Positions 16,836 through 25,705 are shown, counted from the stretch's first letter. The stretch: DNA of 64,000 bases from UBA940 sp031547885 (GCA_031547885.1 JAVBRO010000009.1:1-64000); one strand, 5' to 3'. Notes: a model not told the origin generated them from the letters alone. Made by a program: numbers and translations.

Positions 16836-17954
16836 ATGAGAAAATGTTTTACAATGTTCGCCGCGGCTGCGGTGTTGGCCCTGCTGATCCCCCTGCAAGG
16901 CTGCAAAACCGTGGGAGATAAAGAACCTGAGGTCCGGAACCTGATCCTGATGATCGGCGACGGCATGGGCATCGGGCATGTTACCTCGCTGATGATCGAC
17001 AACGGCTACGAACCGATAAACATGGAAAGGGGAACCGCCACAGGACTGGTGAAGACCTATTCCTACAACAACCGCGTCACCGACTCCGCGGCTTCGGGCA
17101 CCGCCTACGCCACGGGGCATAAGACATATAATTCTTACCTGGGAGTCGACTCCCTGGGCAACCCCCTAAAAACCATACTCGAAAAGGCCGAAGAGCGCGG
17201 TATGAGCACAGGTCTGGTCGTTTCGGTATCCCTGATGCACGCGACCCCGGCCGTCTTTTACGCGCACGACAGGAACAGGGGCGACTACGAAGATATCGCA
17301 AGGCAGCTGCCTGCGAGCGGCATAGACGTCGCCATAGGCGGCGGGCGCAGGAGTTTGGAAAACCGGAAGGACAGCGTGAACCTCATCTCCGAACTGGTGT
17401 CGCGCGGATACACCGTGACGGAAGATCTGGAAAGCCTCGACGGGATCACCGAAGGCAACGTAATGGCCATATATCCCGGCGGCACTTACGGAATACCTTA
17501 CATCGTGAATGGCCGCGACCCGCACTACCTGCCGAAAGCCACCGCCAAGGCGCTCGAAATACTCACGAACAACAGCAAAGGGAAGGGATTCTTCATGATG
17601 GTGGAAGGGTCGCAGATCGACGGCGCGGCCCACGGCAACGACGGCCGCAGCGTGCTCGCCGAAGTCCGCGAGTTCGACGAGGCTGTCGGCACGGCGTTCG
17701 ATTACGCGGACAAACACCCTGGAACCCTCGTCGTGGTGCTTGCCGACCATGAGACCGGCGGACTTGCCATAGTCCCCGGCGACGTGGATTTCCTGAAAGC
17801 CGAAAGCGGCGTCTCCCTCGAATTCGCGACCACCGGCCACAGCGGGAACATGATAGCGCTTTTTGCCTACGGCACGGGGGCGGAGAAGTTCACGGGCGTC
17901 CTCGACAACGACGAGGTCGGCCGCCGCATGCAAGAAGTATTGGATCTGTGGTAA
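16836..17954 (+). CDS. Alkaline phosphatase (lipoprotein)
   Basis: A 372-residue periplasmic phosphomonoesterase. Lipobox LQGC gives C23; mature protein starts with NLILMIGDGMG (metal-ligand D42), then the nucleophile in TDSAASGTA (S84), and the later metal-binding segments VEGSQIDGAAHGND, ADHETGG and TTGHSG. All are in the standard order for the PhoA superfamily, so the enzyme should be active. It has its own promoter and is followed by a terminator and an esterase gene. It probably frees phosphate from organic esters in the envelope. Confidence 0.94.
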   Translation: MRKCFTMFAAAAVLALLIPLQGCKTVGDKEPEVRNLILMIGDGMGIGHVTSLMIDNGYEPINMERGTATGLVKTYSYNNRVTDSAASGTAYATGHKTYNSYLGVDSLGNPLKTILEKAEERGMSTGLVVSVSLMHATPAVFYAHDRNRGDYEDIARQLPASGIDVAIGGGRRSLENRKDSVNLISELVSRGYTVTEDLESLDGITEGNVMAIYPGGTYGIPYIVNGRDPHYLPKATAKALEILTNNSKGKGFFMMVEGSQIDGAAHGNDGRSVLAEVREFDEAVGTAFDYADKHPGTLVVVLADHETGGLAIVPGDVDFLKAESGVSLEFATTGHSGNMIALFAYGTGAEKFTGVLDNDEVGRRMQEVLDLW

Positions 17955-17974
17955 CCCGGACAGACAGAAGAATA

Positions 17975-18009
17975 AAAAAGGATTTCCCGCACAGAAATCC
18001 TTTTTTGTT
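17975..18009 (+). terminator. Rho-independent terminator
   Basis: Stem AAAAAAGGATTT / AAATCCTTTTTT with a nine-base loop follows the phosphatase gene. Confidence 0.85.
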
Positions 18010-18033
18010 TGCACTCACTTTTCACTATCTTTG
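18004..18033 (+). promoter_or_regulatory. Promoter of the esterase gene
   Basis: TTTG (18004-18007), 18-nt spacer, TATCTTTG (18026-18033), both boxes consensus. The -33 box lies in the tail of the preceding terminator. Confidence 0.65.
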
Positions 18034-18063
18034 GAAGCAAAATCATCCAAAAGCCGAACTGCC

Positions 18064-18870
18064 ATGAAACTTTTCAAACGCTTCCTCTGCACCGCACTCT
18101 TAACCCTGGCGGCCGCCGGGCTCCATGCCCAGGCTTACGAAACCGCAAAGGATATCCCTTACCGCCCTTTCGCCGCCGACAAATACGCTTCGGAAAGGTG
18201 CGTCGTAGACGTCTATCATCCCGTCGCCAAAACCGGCGCGCAGGTCGTGGTGTGGTTCCACGGTGGGGGTCTCACGGGGGGTGAAAAACATATACCGGCC
18301 GAACTTCAGGATAAGGGCGTCTGCGTGGTGGCGGTCAATTACCGACTGAGCCCGAAAGCGCAACATCCGGCCTACATCGAGGATGCGGCGGCGGCAGTCG
18401 CGTGGACGAAAAAGAATATCGCGAAATATGGCGGCGATCCTGCAAAGATCATCATTGCAGGGCATTCGGCGGGCGGCTACCTTGCCCTGATGTTGGCGCT
18501 CGACAAAAGCTGGCTGGGAGAATACGGGATAGACGCGGCAGCCGATATCATATCATACTGGCCCATCAGCGGGCAGTGCGTGACCCACAATGCCATCCGT
18601 GCCGAAATGGGCCTGAGCGAAACAGTTCCGTATATCGACAAATACGCTCCCCTCTACCACATAACGGCCGACACGGCTCCCATCACGCTGGTATGCGGAC
18701 AGCCCGAAATAGAGCTTCCGCAGCGCGTGGCGGAGAATTATTTTCTCTATCAGGCGCTTCTGAGCGTAGGCAACAAGTCGGTGAAATACTACAGCCTGCC
18801 CGGCTTCGACCACGGCACCTGCGCACCCCCTGCCCTGCAGCTGCTCGTCAGGGAGATCAAAGAAAGATAA
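18064..18870 (+). CDS. Secreted alpha/beta hydrolase (esterase)
   Basis: A 268-residue exported hydrolase. The signal peptide MKLFKRFLCTALLTLAAAGLHAQ is followed by an alpha/beta-hydrolase of the HSL/acetyl-esterase type: oxyanion HGGG (66-69), nucleophile elbow GHSAGG (S135), and a C-terminal GFDHGT carrying the likely catalytic histidine. It may deacetylate sugars or cleave small esters. An in-frame upstream ATG at 17863 overlaps the phosphatase and was rejected; the promoter and signal peptide set the start at 18064. Confidence 0.88.
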   Translation: MKLFKRFLCTALLTLAAAGLHAQAYETAKDIPYRPFAADKYASERCVVDVYHPVAKTGAQVVVWFHGGGLTGGEKHIPAELQDKGVCVVAVNYRLSPKAQHPAYIEDAAAAVAWTKKNIAKYGGDPAKIIIAGHSAGGYLALMLALDKSWLGEYGIDAAADIISYWPISGQCVTHNAIRAEMGLSETVPYIDKYAPLYHITADTAPITLVCGQPEIELPQRVAENYFLYQALLSVGNKSVKYYSLPGFDHGTCAPPALQLLVREIKER

Positions 18871-18967
18871 CAGAAACTGCCCTGCAAACTCTTCCGCAAT
18901 CGGGTGGACGGGAGCCCGGATATGTGTCTTTTTCGTACAGACCGGGTGCCGGTTAAAAAATTATTGC

Positions 18968-18975
18968 TATCTTTC
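18968..18975 (+). promoter_or_regulatory. Candidate -7 box for the CotH gene
   Basis: TATCTTTC differs from TAnnTTTG by the last base and is 28 nt before the ATG. No -33 partner is clear. Confidence 0.35.
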
Positions 18976-19003
18976 GCCATACCCCTCTACACATAGCATA
19001 ACT

Positions 19004-20827
19004 ATGAAACGATTTGCCATTACTCTGCTGGCTTGCTGCTGGTTGGTTTCGTGTGGAAAGGATGTCGAACCGGAATCCGTGCTCGAGGGGGCTGTCATCA
19101 CCGATTTCAAGATCGAGGGCCGCCTGAACGGAGCAGACTACGACATAGTCGGCAAAATCGACCAGACGAGCCGTACCATAACGCTCGACCGTACCATCTA
19201 TGCGAACTCCTCGCTGATCCCCACTGTAAAAGCAACCGGCATAGTGTATTACCGGGGGCAAAGGTGTGCCGGCACCGTTCCGCTCGACTTCACGGAAGCT
19301 GTGGCGCTTCTGGTAGTGGGATACGACGGATCATCTGCAACCTACACCGTGATCGCAACCATCGACCCGATCTCTCCGGGCGAAGGCAGCGATGACAATA
19401 AAATAACCTCTTATAAACTCGAGCTGTTGCACAACAGCTCTGCAATTACCTCTCCGTGCGTTATCAACCACGAAAAGGGTACAGTCACAGTATTGCCCTC
19501 GACGACCGCATGGATAGATAACATCACGGAAGCACGTGCGGTTTTCGCGTCCGAAGGGGTCCGGGTAACGGCCGGCGGAAAAGAACAGGAATCCGGAATC
19601 TCCGCGAACGATTTTTCGCGCGGCGTGGAATATACCGTCACCTCGCAAAGCGGCAAAACGAGGACATACACCGTTTCGGTGGTCTGCCCCCAGTCGACGG
19701 GGCTTCCGGTGATAAGGGTGGTGACCGATAACAGACAAGGCATATCGAGCAAGACAACCTACTCCGCATCGACCGTCTGGTTGGACGACTATGCTTCGCC
19801 CGGTTATAATATCGCGTCTGCGAGGGCCGGGATCCGCGGACGCGGCAATTCCACCTGGAGCTACAGCAAAAAACCCTACCGCGTGAGGTTCGACGACAAG
19901 ACGTCCGTTCTGGGACACGGCAAGGCGCGCAGCTGGGTACTGCTGGCCAACTGGCAGGACCCGACCTACCTGATGAACACGGTAGCCTTCGAGATAGCCC
20001 GCCGCCTGGAAATTCCCTATACGAATCATGCGGAGCACGTTGAACTCTACCTGAACGGCGCTTACCAGGGTGCCTACGTGCTGTCGGAACAGGTGCAGGC
20101 CGGAACCAACCGCGTCAATATCGACGAAGACAACGACCTGCTCATCGAGCTCGACATCTACTCCGATCCCGATAAAATCTATTCGGCGCAGGGCATGCAC
20201 ATCAATATTAAGTCGCCCGACCTGGACGAAATGACCGCCGCGCAGAAACAGCAGGCAAAAGCCAAAGCGAAATCCGCGTACGAAGAGATGGAGAGCCGGG
20301 TGCTGAACTCATCTTTCCCGAACACCGGCTGGCGCGACTACGTAGACGTCCCCTCGCTCATAGACTATCTCCTCGTATATGAAGTGACCCGCAACGGGGA
20401 GTTGGGGCACCCGAAGAGCTGTTACCTGTGGCGCCGCGCAGGCGGTAAATGGACATGGGGCCCGGTCTGGGACTTCGACTGGGGATACGGTTATAACGGC
20501 GGCCAGACCTATTGGTACTATGCCGAATCGTGGATATATGCAGGCAATGCCGACAGCAGCGTCGGAAGCATCCTGTTCAACCGGTTCTTCAAGGACCCGC
20601 AGTTCAAGGCCGAGTACAAAGCGCGATGGAACCAGATCAAGCCGCTGATATCCGATATCGACGTATTCGTGGGCGGAATGGGCGAAATGCTCGCCCTCTC
20701 CGATGTCCAGAACAAGCGGGTATGGGGAGGCCAGTACAAACTCGACTACAGCGGGCAGATAAAGAAAATGCAGACCTGGCTGAACCAGCGCATCGTATAC
20801 CTCGACAGGGCAATAAACAACCTTTAA
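19004..20827 (+). CDS. CotH kinase family lipoprotein
   Basis: A 607-residue lipoprotein (lipobox LVSC, C16). Residues about 25-230 are two to three beta-sandwich repeats (DUF5018/Ig-like, e.g. ITSYKLELLHNSSAITSPCVIN). The CotH domain spans about 235-560: IRGRGNSTWSYSKKPYRVRFDDK, NWQDPTYLMNTVAFEIARRL, GAYQGAYVLSEQVQ, DLLIELDIYSD, and the active-site-like WGPVWDFDWGYG. CotH proteins are atypical protein kinases in Bacillus spores; in Bacteroidetes the target is unknown. It follows its own weak promoter and may act with the downstream GH43 protein on surface glycans, which is inference. Confidence 0.88.
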   Translation: MKRFAITLLACCWLVSCGKDVEPESVLEGAVITDFKIEGRLNGADYDIVGKIDQTSRTITLDRTIYANSSLIPTVKATGIVYYRGQRCAGTVPLDFTEAVALLVVGYDGSSATYTVIATIDPISPGEGSDDNKITSYKLELLHNSSAITSPCVINHEKGTVTVLPSTTAWIDNITEARAVFASEGVRVTAGGKEQESGISANDFSRGVEYTVTSQSGKTRTYTVSVVCPQSTGLPVIRVVTDNRQGISSKTTYSASTVWLDDYASPGYNIASARAGIRGRGNSTWSYSKKPYRVRFDDKTSVLGHGKARSWVLLANWQDPTYLMNTVAFEIARRLEIPYTNHAEHVELYLNGAYQGAYVLSEQVQAGTNRVNIDEDNDLLIELDIYSDPDKIYSAQGMHINIKSPDLDEMTAAQKQQAKAKAKSAYEEMESRVLNSSFPNTGWRDYVDVPSLIDYLLVYEVTRNGELGHPKSCYLWRRAGGKWTWGPVWDFDWGYGYNGGQTYWYYAESWIYAGNADSSVGSILFNRFFKDPQFKAEYKARWNQIKPLISDIDVFVGGMGEMLALSDVQNKRVWGGQYKLDYSGQIKKMQTWLNQRIVYLDRAINNL

Positions 20828-20873
20828 ATTGCATCTGAGGCGTTTTTCGCAGGTCGAACTCAAAAATTATGAC

Positions 20874-20881
20874 TATCTTTG
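20874..20881 (+). promoter_or_regulatory. Candidate -7 box for the GH43 gene
   Basis: TATCTTTG matches TAnnTTTG 43 nt before the ATG at 20925. A -33 box is not evident. Confidence 0.45.
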
Positions 20882-20924
20882 CCGACGCTCCCAGCAAGTA
20901 TAATCATAAATAAAAGCACACCTT

Positions 20925-22076
20925 ATGAGGAGAATTAAAATCATTTTGACAGCATGCCTGTTCGCCCTGATCGCGGCAGCTTGCGGCAGCCGCAAACAGT
21001 CCGGATTCATTCCGGGCGCGGTCTGGGAGGACAACAACGGCAGACACATCAATGCCCACGGCGGGGGAATACTCCTCCACGACGGCACCTGGTACTGGTT
21101 CGGCGAAAGCAAGTCCGATACCACGAACAATGCTCTGGCAGGCGTTTCATGCTACACGTCGCGCGACCTCTACAACTGGACGGACAAGGGAATCGCACTG
21201 GCCGTATCATCCGAACCGGGTTCCGAAATAGAGAGCGGCTGCATAATCGAAAGGCCGAAGGTCATCTACAACGCCCCCACCAAGACGTTCGTAATGTGGT
21301 TCCACCTCGAACTCAAAGACAAGGGCTACCTTGCGGCACGCTCGGGACTCGCCGTGAGCAGCACTCCTGAAGGGCCCTACAAATACGTAGGCTCATGCCG
21401 TCCCAACGCTGGGTCGCTTCCGCTGAACATGCCGGCAGATACGGTGTTCGCTCCCGAAGCGTACGATCTCAAACAGTGGTCGCCCGAGTGGAAACAGGTC
21501 GTCAGCGAGGGGCTCTATGCCGTGCGCGACATGGAAGGAGGCCAGATGGCGAGGGACATGACGCTCTATGTCGACGACGACGGGAAAGCCTACCATATCT
21601 ACGCTTCGGAAGAGAATTCGACGCTCCAGATAGCCGAACTGTCGGCAGATTACCAGAGCCACACGGGACGCTACATCCGCGTCGCTCCGGGCGGATTCAA
21701 CGAGGCTCCCGCGATCTTCAAAAAAGACGGCCGTTACTACATGATAACTTCGGGATGCACGGGCTGGGCTCCGAATGCAGCGCGCCTGCTCACCGCCGAC
21801 TCGATGATGGGCGAATGGACCCAGCATCCCAATCCATGTATAGGGGACGGGGCGGACAAGACGTTCGAAAGCCAGAGCACGTTCATACTTCCCGCGCCGG
21901 GGCACAAGGATTCGTTCATTTTCATGGCCGACCGCTGGACGCCCGACTTCCCGAGCGACGGAAGATACGTGTGGCTGCCGATCCAGTTCAACATCGAAGG
22001 AGCGCCCTACCTTGAATGGAAAGATGCGTGGAGCCTGGATTTCTTCAAACCGCAGGACGGCACAGCAAAACAATAA
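20925..22076 (+). CDS. Glycoside hydrolase family 43-type lipoprotein
   Basis: A 383-residue five-bladed beta-propeller hydrolase with a lipobox (IAAAC, C20). It has the typical blade motifs: DNNGRHINAHGGGILLHDGTWYWFGE near the start, SRDLYNWTDKGIAL, IERPKVIYNAPTKTFVMWFH, DMTLYVDDDGKAYHIYAS and NEAPAIFKKDGRYYMITSGCTGW. This resembles GH43 proteins acting on galactans or arabinans. The catalytic acids are likely the aspartates/glutamates in these blades, but I cannot assign them or the substrate. Neighbouring CotH and esterase genes support a secreted glycan theme. Confidence 0.87.
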   Translation: MRRIKIILTACLFALIAAACGSRKQSGFIPGAVWEDNNGRHINAHGGGILLHDGTWYWFGESKSDTTNNALAGVSCYTSRDLYNWTDKGIALAVSSEPGSEIESGCIIERPKVIYNAPTKTFVMWFHLELKDKGYLAARSGLAVSSTPEGPYKYVGSCRPNAGSLPLNMPADTVFAPEAYDLKQWSPEWKQVVSEGLYAVRDMEGGQMARDMTLYVDDDGKAYHIYASEENSTLQIAELSADYQSHTGRYIRVAPGGFNEAPAIFKKDGRYYMITSGCTGWAPNAARLLTADSMMGEWTQHPNPCIGDGADKTFESQSTFILPAPGHKDSFIFMADRWTPDFPSDGRYVWLPIQFNIEGAPYLEWKDAWSLDFFKPQDGTAKQ

Positions 22077-22097
22077 GGGAATTTGTTTACCGAACAT

Positions 22098-22135
22098 CTA
22101 AAAAGGGGAGTGTATTTGCGCTTCCCTTTTTAGAT
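22098..22135 (+). terminator. Rho-independent terminator
   Basis: Stem AAAAAGGGGA / TTCCCTTTTT follows the GH43 gene, with more Ts after it. The rest of the gap 22136-22189 holds nothing I can name. Confidence 0.75.
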
Positions 22136-22189
22136 CTTTTGTATGATCCGGCAAAACCGGCCCTTAAACTGACCCCTTGCCAAATGAAA

Positions 22190-22215
22190 AACCACCTACA
22201 CTAACGTGTAGGCGG
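22190..22215 (-). terminator. Terminator of the tRNA-Arg transcript
   Basis: On the minus strand CCGCCTACAC / GTGTAGGTGG forms a hairpin with a short loop, followed by TTTTCATTT, nine bases past the tRNA 3' end. Confidence 0.8.
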
Positions 22216-22223
22216 TTCCGGAG

Positions 22224-22295
22224 TAGTCTCACCGCGACTCGAACGCGAATCTGAAGTTTAGGAAACTTCCGTTCTATCCCTTGAACTATGAGACC
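22224..22295 (-). tRNA. tRNA-Arg (anticodon CCT)
   Basis: The minus strand folds into a full cloverleaf: acceptor GGTCTCA / TGAGACT (one G-T pair), D arm GTTC/GAAC, anticodon stem GAAGT/ACTTC with loop TTCCTAA giving anticodon CCT, and a T loop TTCGAGT. It reads the AGG codon. CCA is not encoded. It stands immediately downstream of plsX on the same strand and is followed by its own terminator. Confidence 0.95.
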
Positions 22296-22307
22296 AGCGA
22301 ATCCCGC

Positions 22308-23258
22308 CTAAGCAAGGATATCCTTTATCTGTCTGACGAAGCCCGAACGGACCGTGCGCTCCGTCTGAAGTATCATATTGCTGATCGCAAGCGGAGTCGA
22401 ACGACCGTGGCCGACCGTGACCGCCGCATTTATCCCGAGCACCGGCGTACCGCCGATATGCTCGTAGTTGAGCCCCTTGTAGAAATCGTTATCTATAGGC
22501 ATACCGAGGTTCTGCGCAATATCGTACATGCTCTCGGCAGTTTTCAGCACGATGTTGCCGACGAAACCGTCGCACACTATCACATCGGCCACTTCGCCCG
22601 TAAAGATATGCTTGCCCTCGACGTTACCCACGAAATTATACCTCGTCGAGCCCTCCATCAGTTCGTATGCCGCCTTGGTGGTAAGGTTGCCTTTCTCCTT
22701 CTCCTCGCCGATGTTGAGCAGTCCAACGCGCGGATTCTTTATGCCGAGCACTTTTTCGGCATAAATACTTCCCAGCATCCCATACTGTTCGAGCACGTCG
22801 GGACGGCTGTCGACATTGAGTCCGACATCGAGCAACAAGCCCGTCGTTCCCTTTAAAACAGGAATATGCGACGAGATGGTCGGACGGATAATGCCTTCGA
22901 TAGCCTTGACGGTGTACATCGACCCCACGAGCATCGCGCCCGTGTTGCCTGCGCTGGCAAAACCGTCGATCTTGCCTGCCTTGAGCCAGCCGAAGCCGAC
23001 CGTAAGGCTCGAATCGGGTTTCTTGTTGAACGCCTGAGCGGGATGGTCATTCATGGTGATGACCTCGGTGGTCGGAACGACGTCGAACATGTCAGCGGCA
23101 ACGCCTTCGCGTTGCATAATGGCGCGTATGGCCTGTTCGTCGCCGAACAGCACCAGACGCACGTCGTCCTTCATCTCCCCGACGGCCTGTATAGCCCCGA
23201 GGACAACAGCTTCGGGGGCGAAATCGCCTCCCATCGCATCTACACCGATTTTAAGCAT
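22308..23258 (-). CDS. plsX: Phosphate acyltransferase PlsX
   Basis: Converts acyl-ACP to acyl-phosphate for phospholipid synthesis, peripheral to the membrane. The 316-residue protein starts MLKIGVDAMGGDFAPEAVV and has the FASAGNTGAMLVGS and IVCDGFVGNIVLKT segments of the PlsX family. A longer frame to 23333 begins with unrelated residues that lie in the gap after rpmF, so I start at 23258. It is the third gene of the yceD-rpmF-plsX operon, a common bacterial arrangement; fabH, often next, is absent here and the tRNA follows. Confidence 0.95.
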   Translation of the reverse strand: MLKIGVDAMGGDFAPEAVVLGAIQAVGEMKDDVRLVLFGDEQAIRAIMQREGVAADMFDVVPTTEVITMNDHPAQAFNKKPDSSLTVGFGWLKAGKIDGFASAGNTGAMLVGSMYTVKAIEGIIRPTISSHIPVLKGTTGLLLDVGLNVDSRPDVLEQYGMLGSIYAEKVLGIKNPRVGLLNIGEEKEKGNLTTKAAYELMEGSTRYNFVGNVEGKHIFTGEVADVIVCDGFVGNIVLKTAESMYDIAQNLGMPIDNDFYKGLNYEHIGGTPVLGINAAVTVGHGRSTPLAISNMILQTERTVRSGFVRQIKDILA

Positions 23259-23284
23259 ACGGGTAGCTTTTAGCGGGGCTCCGA

Positions 23285-23467
23285 TTACTCGGCTTTCTGT
23301 TCGATGGCGAGTTTTCCCCTGTAGAAACCGCATTCGGGACAGACCCTATGGTAGAGGGTGGCCGAACCGCAGTTCGAGCAGGTAGATACTGTGGGAACAG
23401 CAGCTTTGTAGTGGGTTCTTCTCTTGTCCCGGCGTGTCGACGAGACTTTGTGTTTAGGATGTGCCAT
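23285..23467 (-). CDS. rpmF: 50S ribosomal protein L32
   Basis: A 60-residue ribosomal protein with the L32 start MAHPKHKVSSTRRDKRRTH and four cysteines in CSNCGSATLYHRVCPECG, so it is the zinc-binding (C+) form. It lies between yceD and plsX, the usual place. Confidence 0.97.
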   Translation of the reverse strand: MAHPKHKVSSTRRDKRRTHYKAAVPTVSTCSNCGSATLYHRVCPECGFYRGKLAIEQKAE

Positions 23468-23514
23468 GTTCTTGTTATATTAAAGTTCTTAATTTCCGGT
23501 TATTTCGCAGACAG

Positions 23515-24093
23515 CTATTTGCCGCCTTTGTCTTTCAATTTGTCGCTGCCGCTTTCATCTTTCAGCCCCTTCAGCTTTGCCCAGCGCGGGTCCTCGTCGA
23601 CCGGTTTTTCCGCCGTCAACTGTTCGAACTCATCCTCGCTCACTATTTTGAAGCGCTCGAGCATCGAGGGGTTGCACAGCGGTGTTCCATGCACGTCTTC
23701 CGGATGCACCTTGCGGTAGGGCAGACTCAAAACGACGCTTTCATATATATATTGTTCCAGGTCGAGCAGCGCATCGGCAGGATTTATCCACAGTATGTCG
23801 CCCTCGAACGGATGCTCCTCTTCGGAGAACTTCACCGTCAACTGTCCCTCGTAATCGACCGGCAGCCGGCAGTCTTCGAGGCACCTGTCGCACGGAACCA
23901 CGACAGCACCTTCTATACGCACATCGAGACGGAGCATCGACCCGCTTTTCTCCAGATCGACCTCAACGTCAACATCTCCCTCTTTTATTCCGCTCCCTTC
24001 GTGCGCCGCAAAAAAATCATCGCCGGCGTGAAAATCAAAGCGGTGCGGCCCCGGGCCCAATCCCTTGTAGGCTATGGTATATCTCTGTTTCAC
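23515..24093 (-). CDS. yceD: DUF177 protein YceD
   Basis: A 192-residue protein of the DUF177/YceD family, which is linked to 23S rRNA accumulation in other bacteria and to ribosome assembly through its L32 neighbour. It contains the conserved two-cysteine motif VPCDRCLEDCRLPV near residue 80-93 and the EDVHGTPLCNPSMLERF segment typical of Bacteroidetes members, and ends with a lysine/aspartate-rich tail. It is first in the operon with rpmF and plsX. Confidence 0.88.
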   Translation of the reverse strand: MKQRYTIAYKGLGPGPHRFDFHAGDDFFAAHEGSGIKEGDVDVEVDLEKSGSMLRLDVRIEGAVVVPCDRCLEDCRLPVDYEGQLTVKFSEEEHPFEGDILWINPADALLDLEQYIYESVVLSLPYRKVHPEDVHGTPLCNPSMLERFKIVSEDEFEQLTAEKPVDEDPRWAKLKGLKDESGSDKLKDKGGK

Positions 24094-24130
24094 GGCTCTG
24101 CCGCTAAGGAATCGAAACCTTGGCGGGGTG

Positions 24131-24161
24131 CAAAGTTATACAAAATCCGAATATTTGCAAA
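24131..24161 (-). promoter_or_regulatory. Promoter of the yceD-rpmF-plsX operon
   Basis: Minus-strand TTTG (24158-24161), exactly 19 nt, TAACTTTG (24131-24138). Both boxes are consensus; the start would be near 24125, 30 nt before the yceD ATG. Confidence 0.85.
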
Positions 24162-24186
24162 GTTTTGCCGAATACTTTGTATCTTT
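24154..24186 (+). promoter_or_regulatory. Candidate divergent promoter for the 24207 gene
   Basis: TTTG (24154-24157), 21 nt, TATCTTTA (24179-24186). The -33 box shares the palindrome TTTGCAAA with the opposing yceD promoter, so the two polymerase sites overlap back to back. Confidence 0.5.
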
Positions 24187-24206
24187 AGCACTCTAAAAAC
24201 AAGCTT

Positions 24207-24611
24207 ATGGCGGGCGGCAAAATATTCAGGGCGGAAGTGAAGTGCGCATACCCCGAGTGGTGGCGTTATAACGTCTTTATGACGGCGGCGTGCTTCGATG
24301 CGGATGGCAAAATCTCCGACTACCTGACGCTCACCGACAAGGTCTGGGAACCGGGCGACGGCAGCGAGGTGCGCGAGGCTCCGGCGGGTTACGATCCGGC
24401 GCGTCCGCTCGTGCTGGAGACCACGCCGTGCGACCATTCCGAGATCTATGTCTATGTGATAGCCAACACGTTCCCTGTTTCGGCCGTGATCAAGGAGTCC
24501 CCTCCTTTCGTGATCGAGCTTGTGGTTTCGCGCGACGGCGGCAGCCCCGAGACCTACCCCTACAACGTCAATCAGTGGGGCGGGCTGACGGTCAAGCAGA
24601 CGCTCGGCTAA
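24207..24611 (+). CDS. Hypothetical protein, 134 residues
   Basis: I do not recognise this protein. It has no signal peptide or membrane segment. It is beta-rich by appearance, with WWRYNVFMTAACFDADG near residue 17, a charged loop WEPGDGSEV, a stretch of hydrophobic strands (IYVYVIANTF, FVIELVVSRDG) and a glycine-rich end NQWGGLTVKQTLG. The candidate promoter facing it and codon use like the neighbours suggest a real gene. Its stop overlaps the 3' end of the convergent terC-like gene by four bases. Confidence 0.7.
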   Translation: MAGGKIFRAEVKCAYPEWWRYNVFMTAACFDADGKISDYLTLTDKVWEPGDGSEVREAPAGYDPARPLVLETTPCDHSEIYVYVIANTFPVSAVIKESPPFVIELVVSRDGGSPETYPYNVNQWGGLTVKQTLG

Positions 24612-25663
24612 TCGGTTTCCGCAACTTTCTTCGGGGGAAAAAGCAGCGATGCGGCTATGCTTACCGCCAGTATCCCGACTATCGCCAGCAGCGATGCGGC
24701 GGTGCTGATCTCTATGTGGAATATCCCGTGCAGCAGCATCTTGGCCCCGACGAAGACCAGCAGCGCCGCCAGCCCGATCTTCAGGTAGACGAACTTATCC
24801 ACAACGCTGTTCAGCACAAAGAAGAGCGAGCGCAGCCCCAGGATTGCGAATATATTGGAGAAGAATACTATATACGGGTCGAGGGTGACGGAGAATATGG
24901 CCGGTATCGAGTCCACGGCGAACACCACGTCGGAACCTTCGATAATCAGCAGAACCAGGAACAGCGGGGTCATGTAGAGCACCCCGCGCAGCCGGACAAA
25001 GAACCGCCCGCCGTAATCGGTGCGGGTCATGCGGAACCGTTTCGAGACGAGCCTCACCACCGGATGCCGCTTCATATCCATATCCTCTTTCTTGTCCCGT
25101 TCGAGGAACATTTTTATACCGGTGAAGACGAGCACGGCGCCGAAGATCCACAGTATCCACTCGAAACGCTGGATTAGCGCGGCGCTCAGGAAGATGAAGA
25201 GGAAACGCATCACCACAGCCCCGATTATGCCCCAGAACAGTATCTTGTGGTAGTATTTCGGATCGACCTTGAAGCTGAGGAATATCATTATCATCACGAA
25301 GATGTTGTCCACCGAAAGCGCCTTTTCGATCAGGTAGCCGGTAAGGTACTCCAGCGACATCTCCTTGCGGAATATTTCGAGATTGGCATCGAGTCCGAGC
25401 GCGGGGTCGAGAGGCATGTTGTGTCCGTATTTGACATTCAGATGCATCAGATCCTCCACCGTGTCCACGCCGTGGATCCATTCGGCATGGAATCGTATCA
25501 GGAGATAGAACAGCAGGGCCATGCCCACCCAGACGCCCGTCCAGATAAGGGCCTCGCGGAAAGATACGGCATGGGCCTTCCTGTTGACAAGCCCGAGGTC
25601 GACGGCCAGCATCAGCGTCACAAGCAGCAGGAAGCCACCCATAAAAATTACTTCCGATGTCAT
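24608..25663 (-). CDS. TerC/Alx family integral membrane protein
   Basis: A 351-residue inner-membrane protein with about nine hydrophobic helices. The family signature is present twice: EKALSVDNIFVMIMI and EGSDVVFAVDSIPAIF, each with the paired acidic/asparagine residues thought to bind metal, and an inner cytoplasmic loop rich in charged residues (ERDKKEDMDMKRHP). TerC/Alx proteins export manganese in several bacteria; tellurite resistance is the older label. I see no yybP-type riboswitch in front. It is preceded by a -7 type box at 25688-25695 on the minus strand. Confidence 0.92.
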   Translation of the reverse strand: MTSEVIFMGGFLLLVTLMLAVDLGLVNRKAHAVSFREALIWTGVWVGMALLFYLLIRFHAEWIHGVDTVEDLMHLNVKYGHNMPLDPALGLDANLEIFRKEMSLEYLTGYLIEKALSVDNIFVMIMIFLSFKVDPKYYHKILFWGIIGAVVMRFLFIFLSAALIQRFEWILWIFGAVLVFTGIKMFLERDKKEDMDMKRHPVVRLVSKRFRMTRTDYGGRFFVRLRGVLYMTPLFLVLLIIEGSDVVFAVDSIPAIFSVTLDPYIVFFSNIFAILGLRSLFFVLNSVVDKFVYLKIGLAALLVFVGAKMLLHGIFHIEISTAASLLAIVGILAVSIAASLLFPPKKVAETD

Positions 25664-25687
25664 TCCAGATTAGGGGTTAGAACATCG

Positions 25688-25695
25688 CAAAGGTA
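25688..25695 (-). promoter_or_regulatory. Candidate -7 box for the TerC gene
   Basis: Minus-strand TACCTTTG fits TAnnTTTG, 25 nt before the ATG. It lies next to the terminator of the acyl-CoA dehydrogenase gene; no -33 box is clear. Confidence 0.4.
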
Positions 25696-25705
25696 TATAA
25701 AAAAT

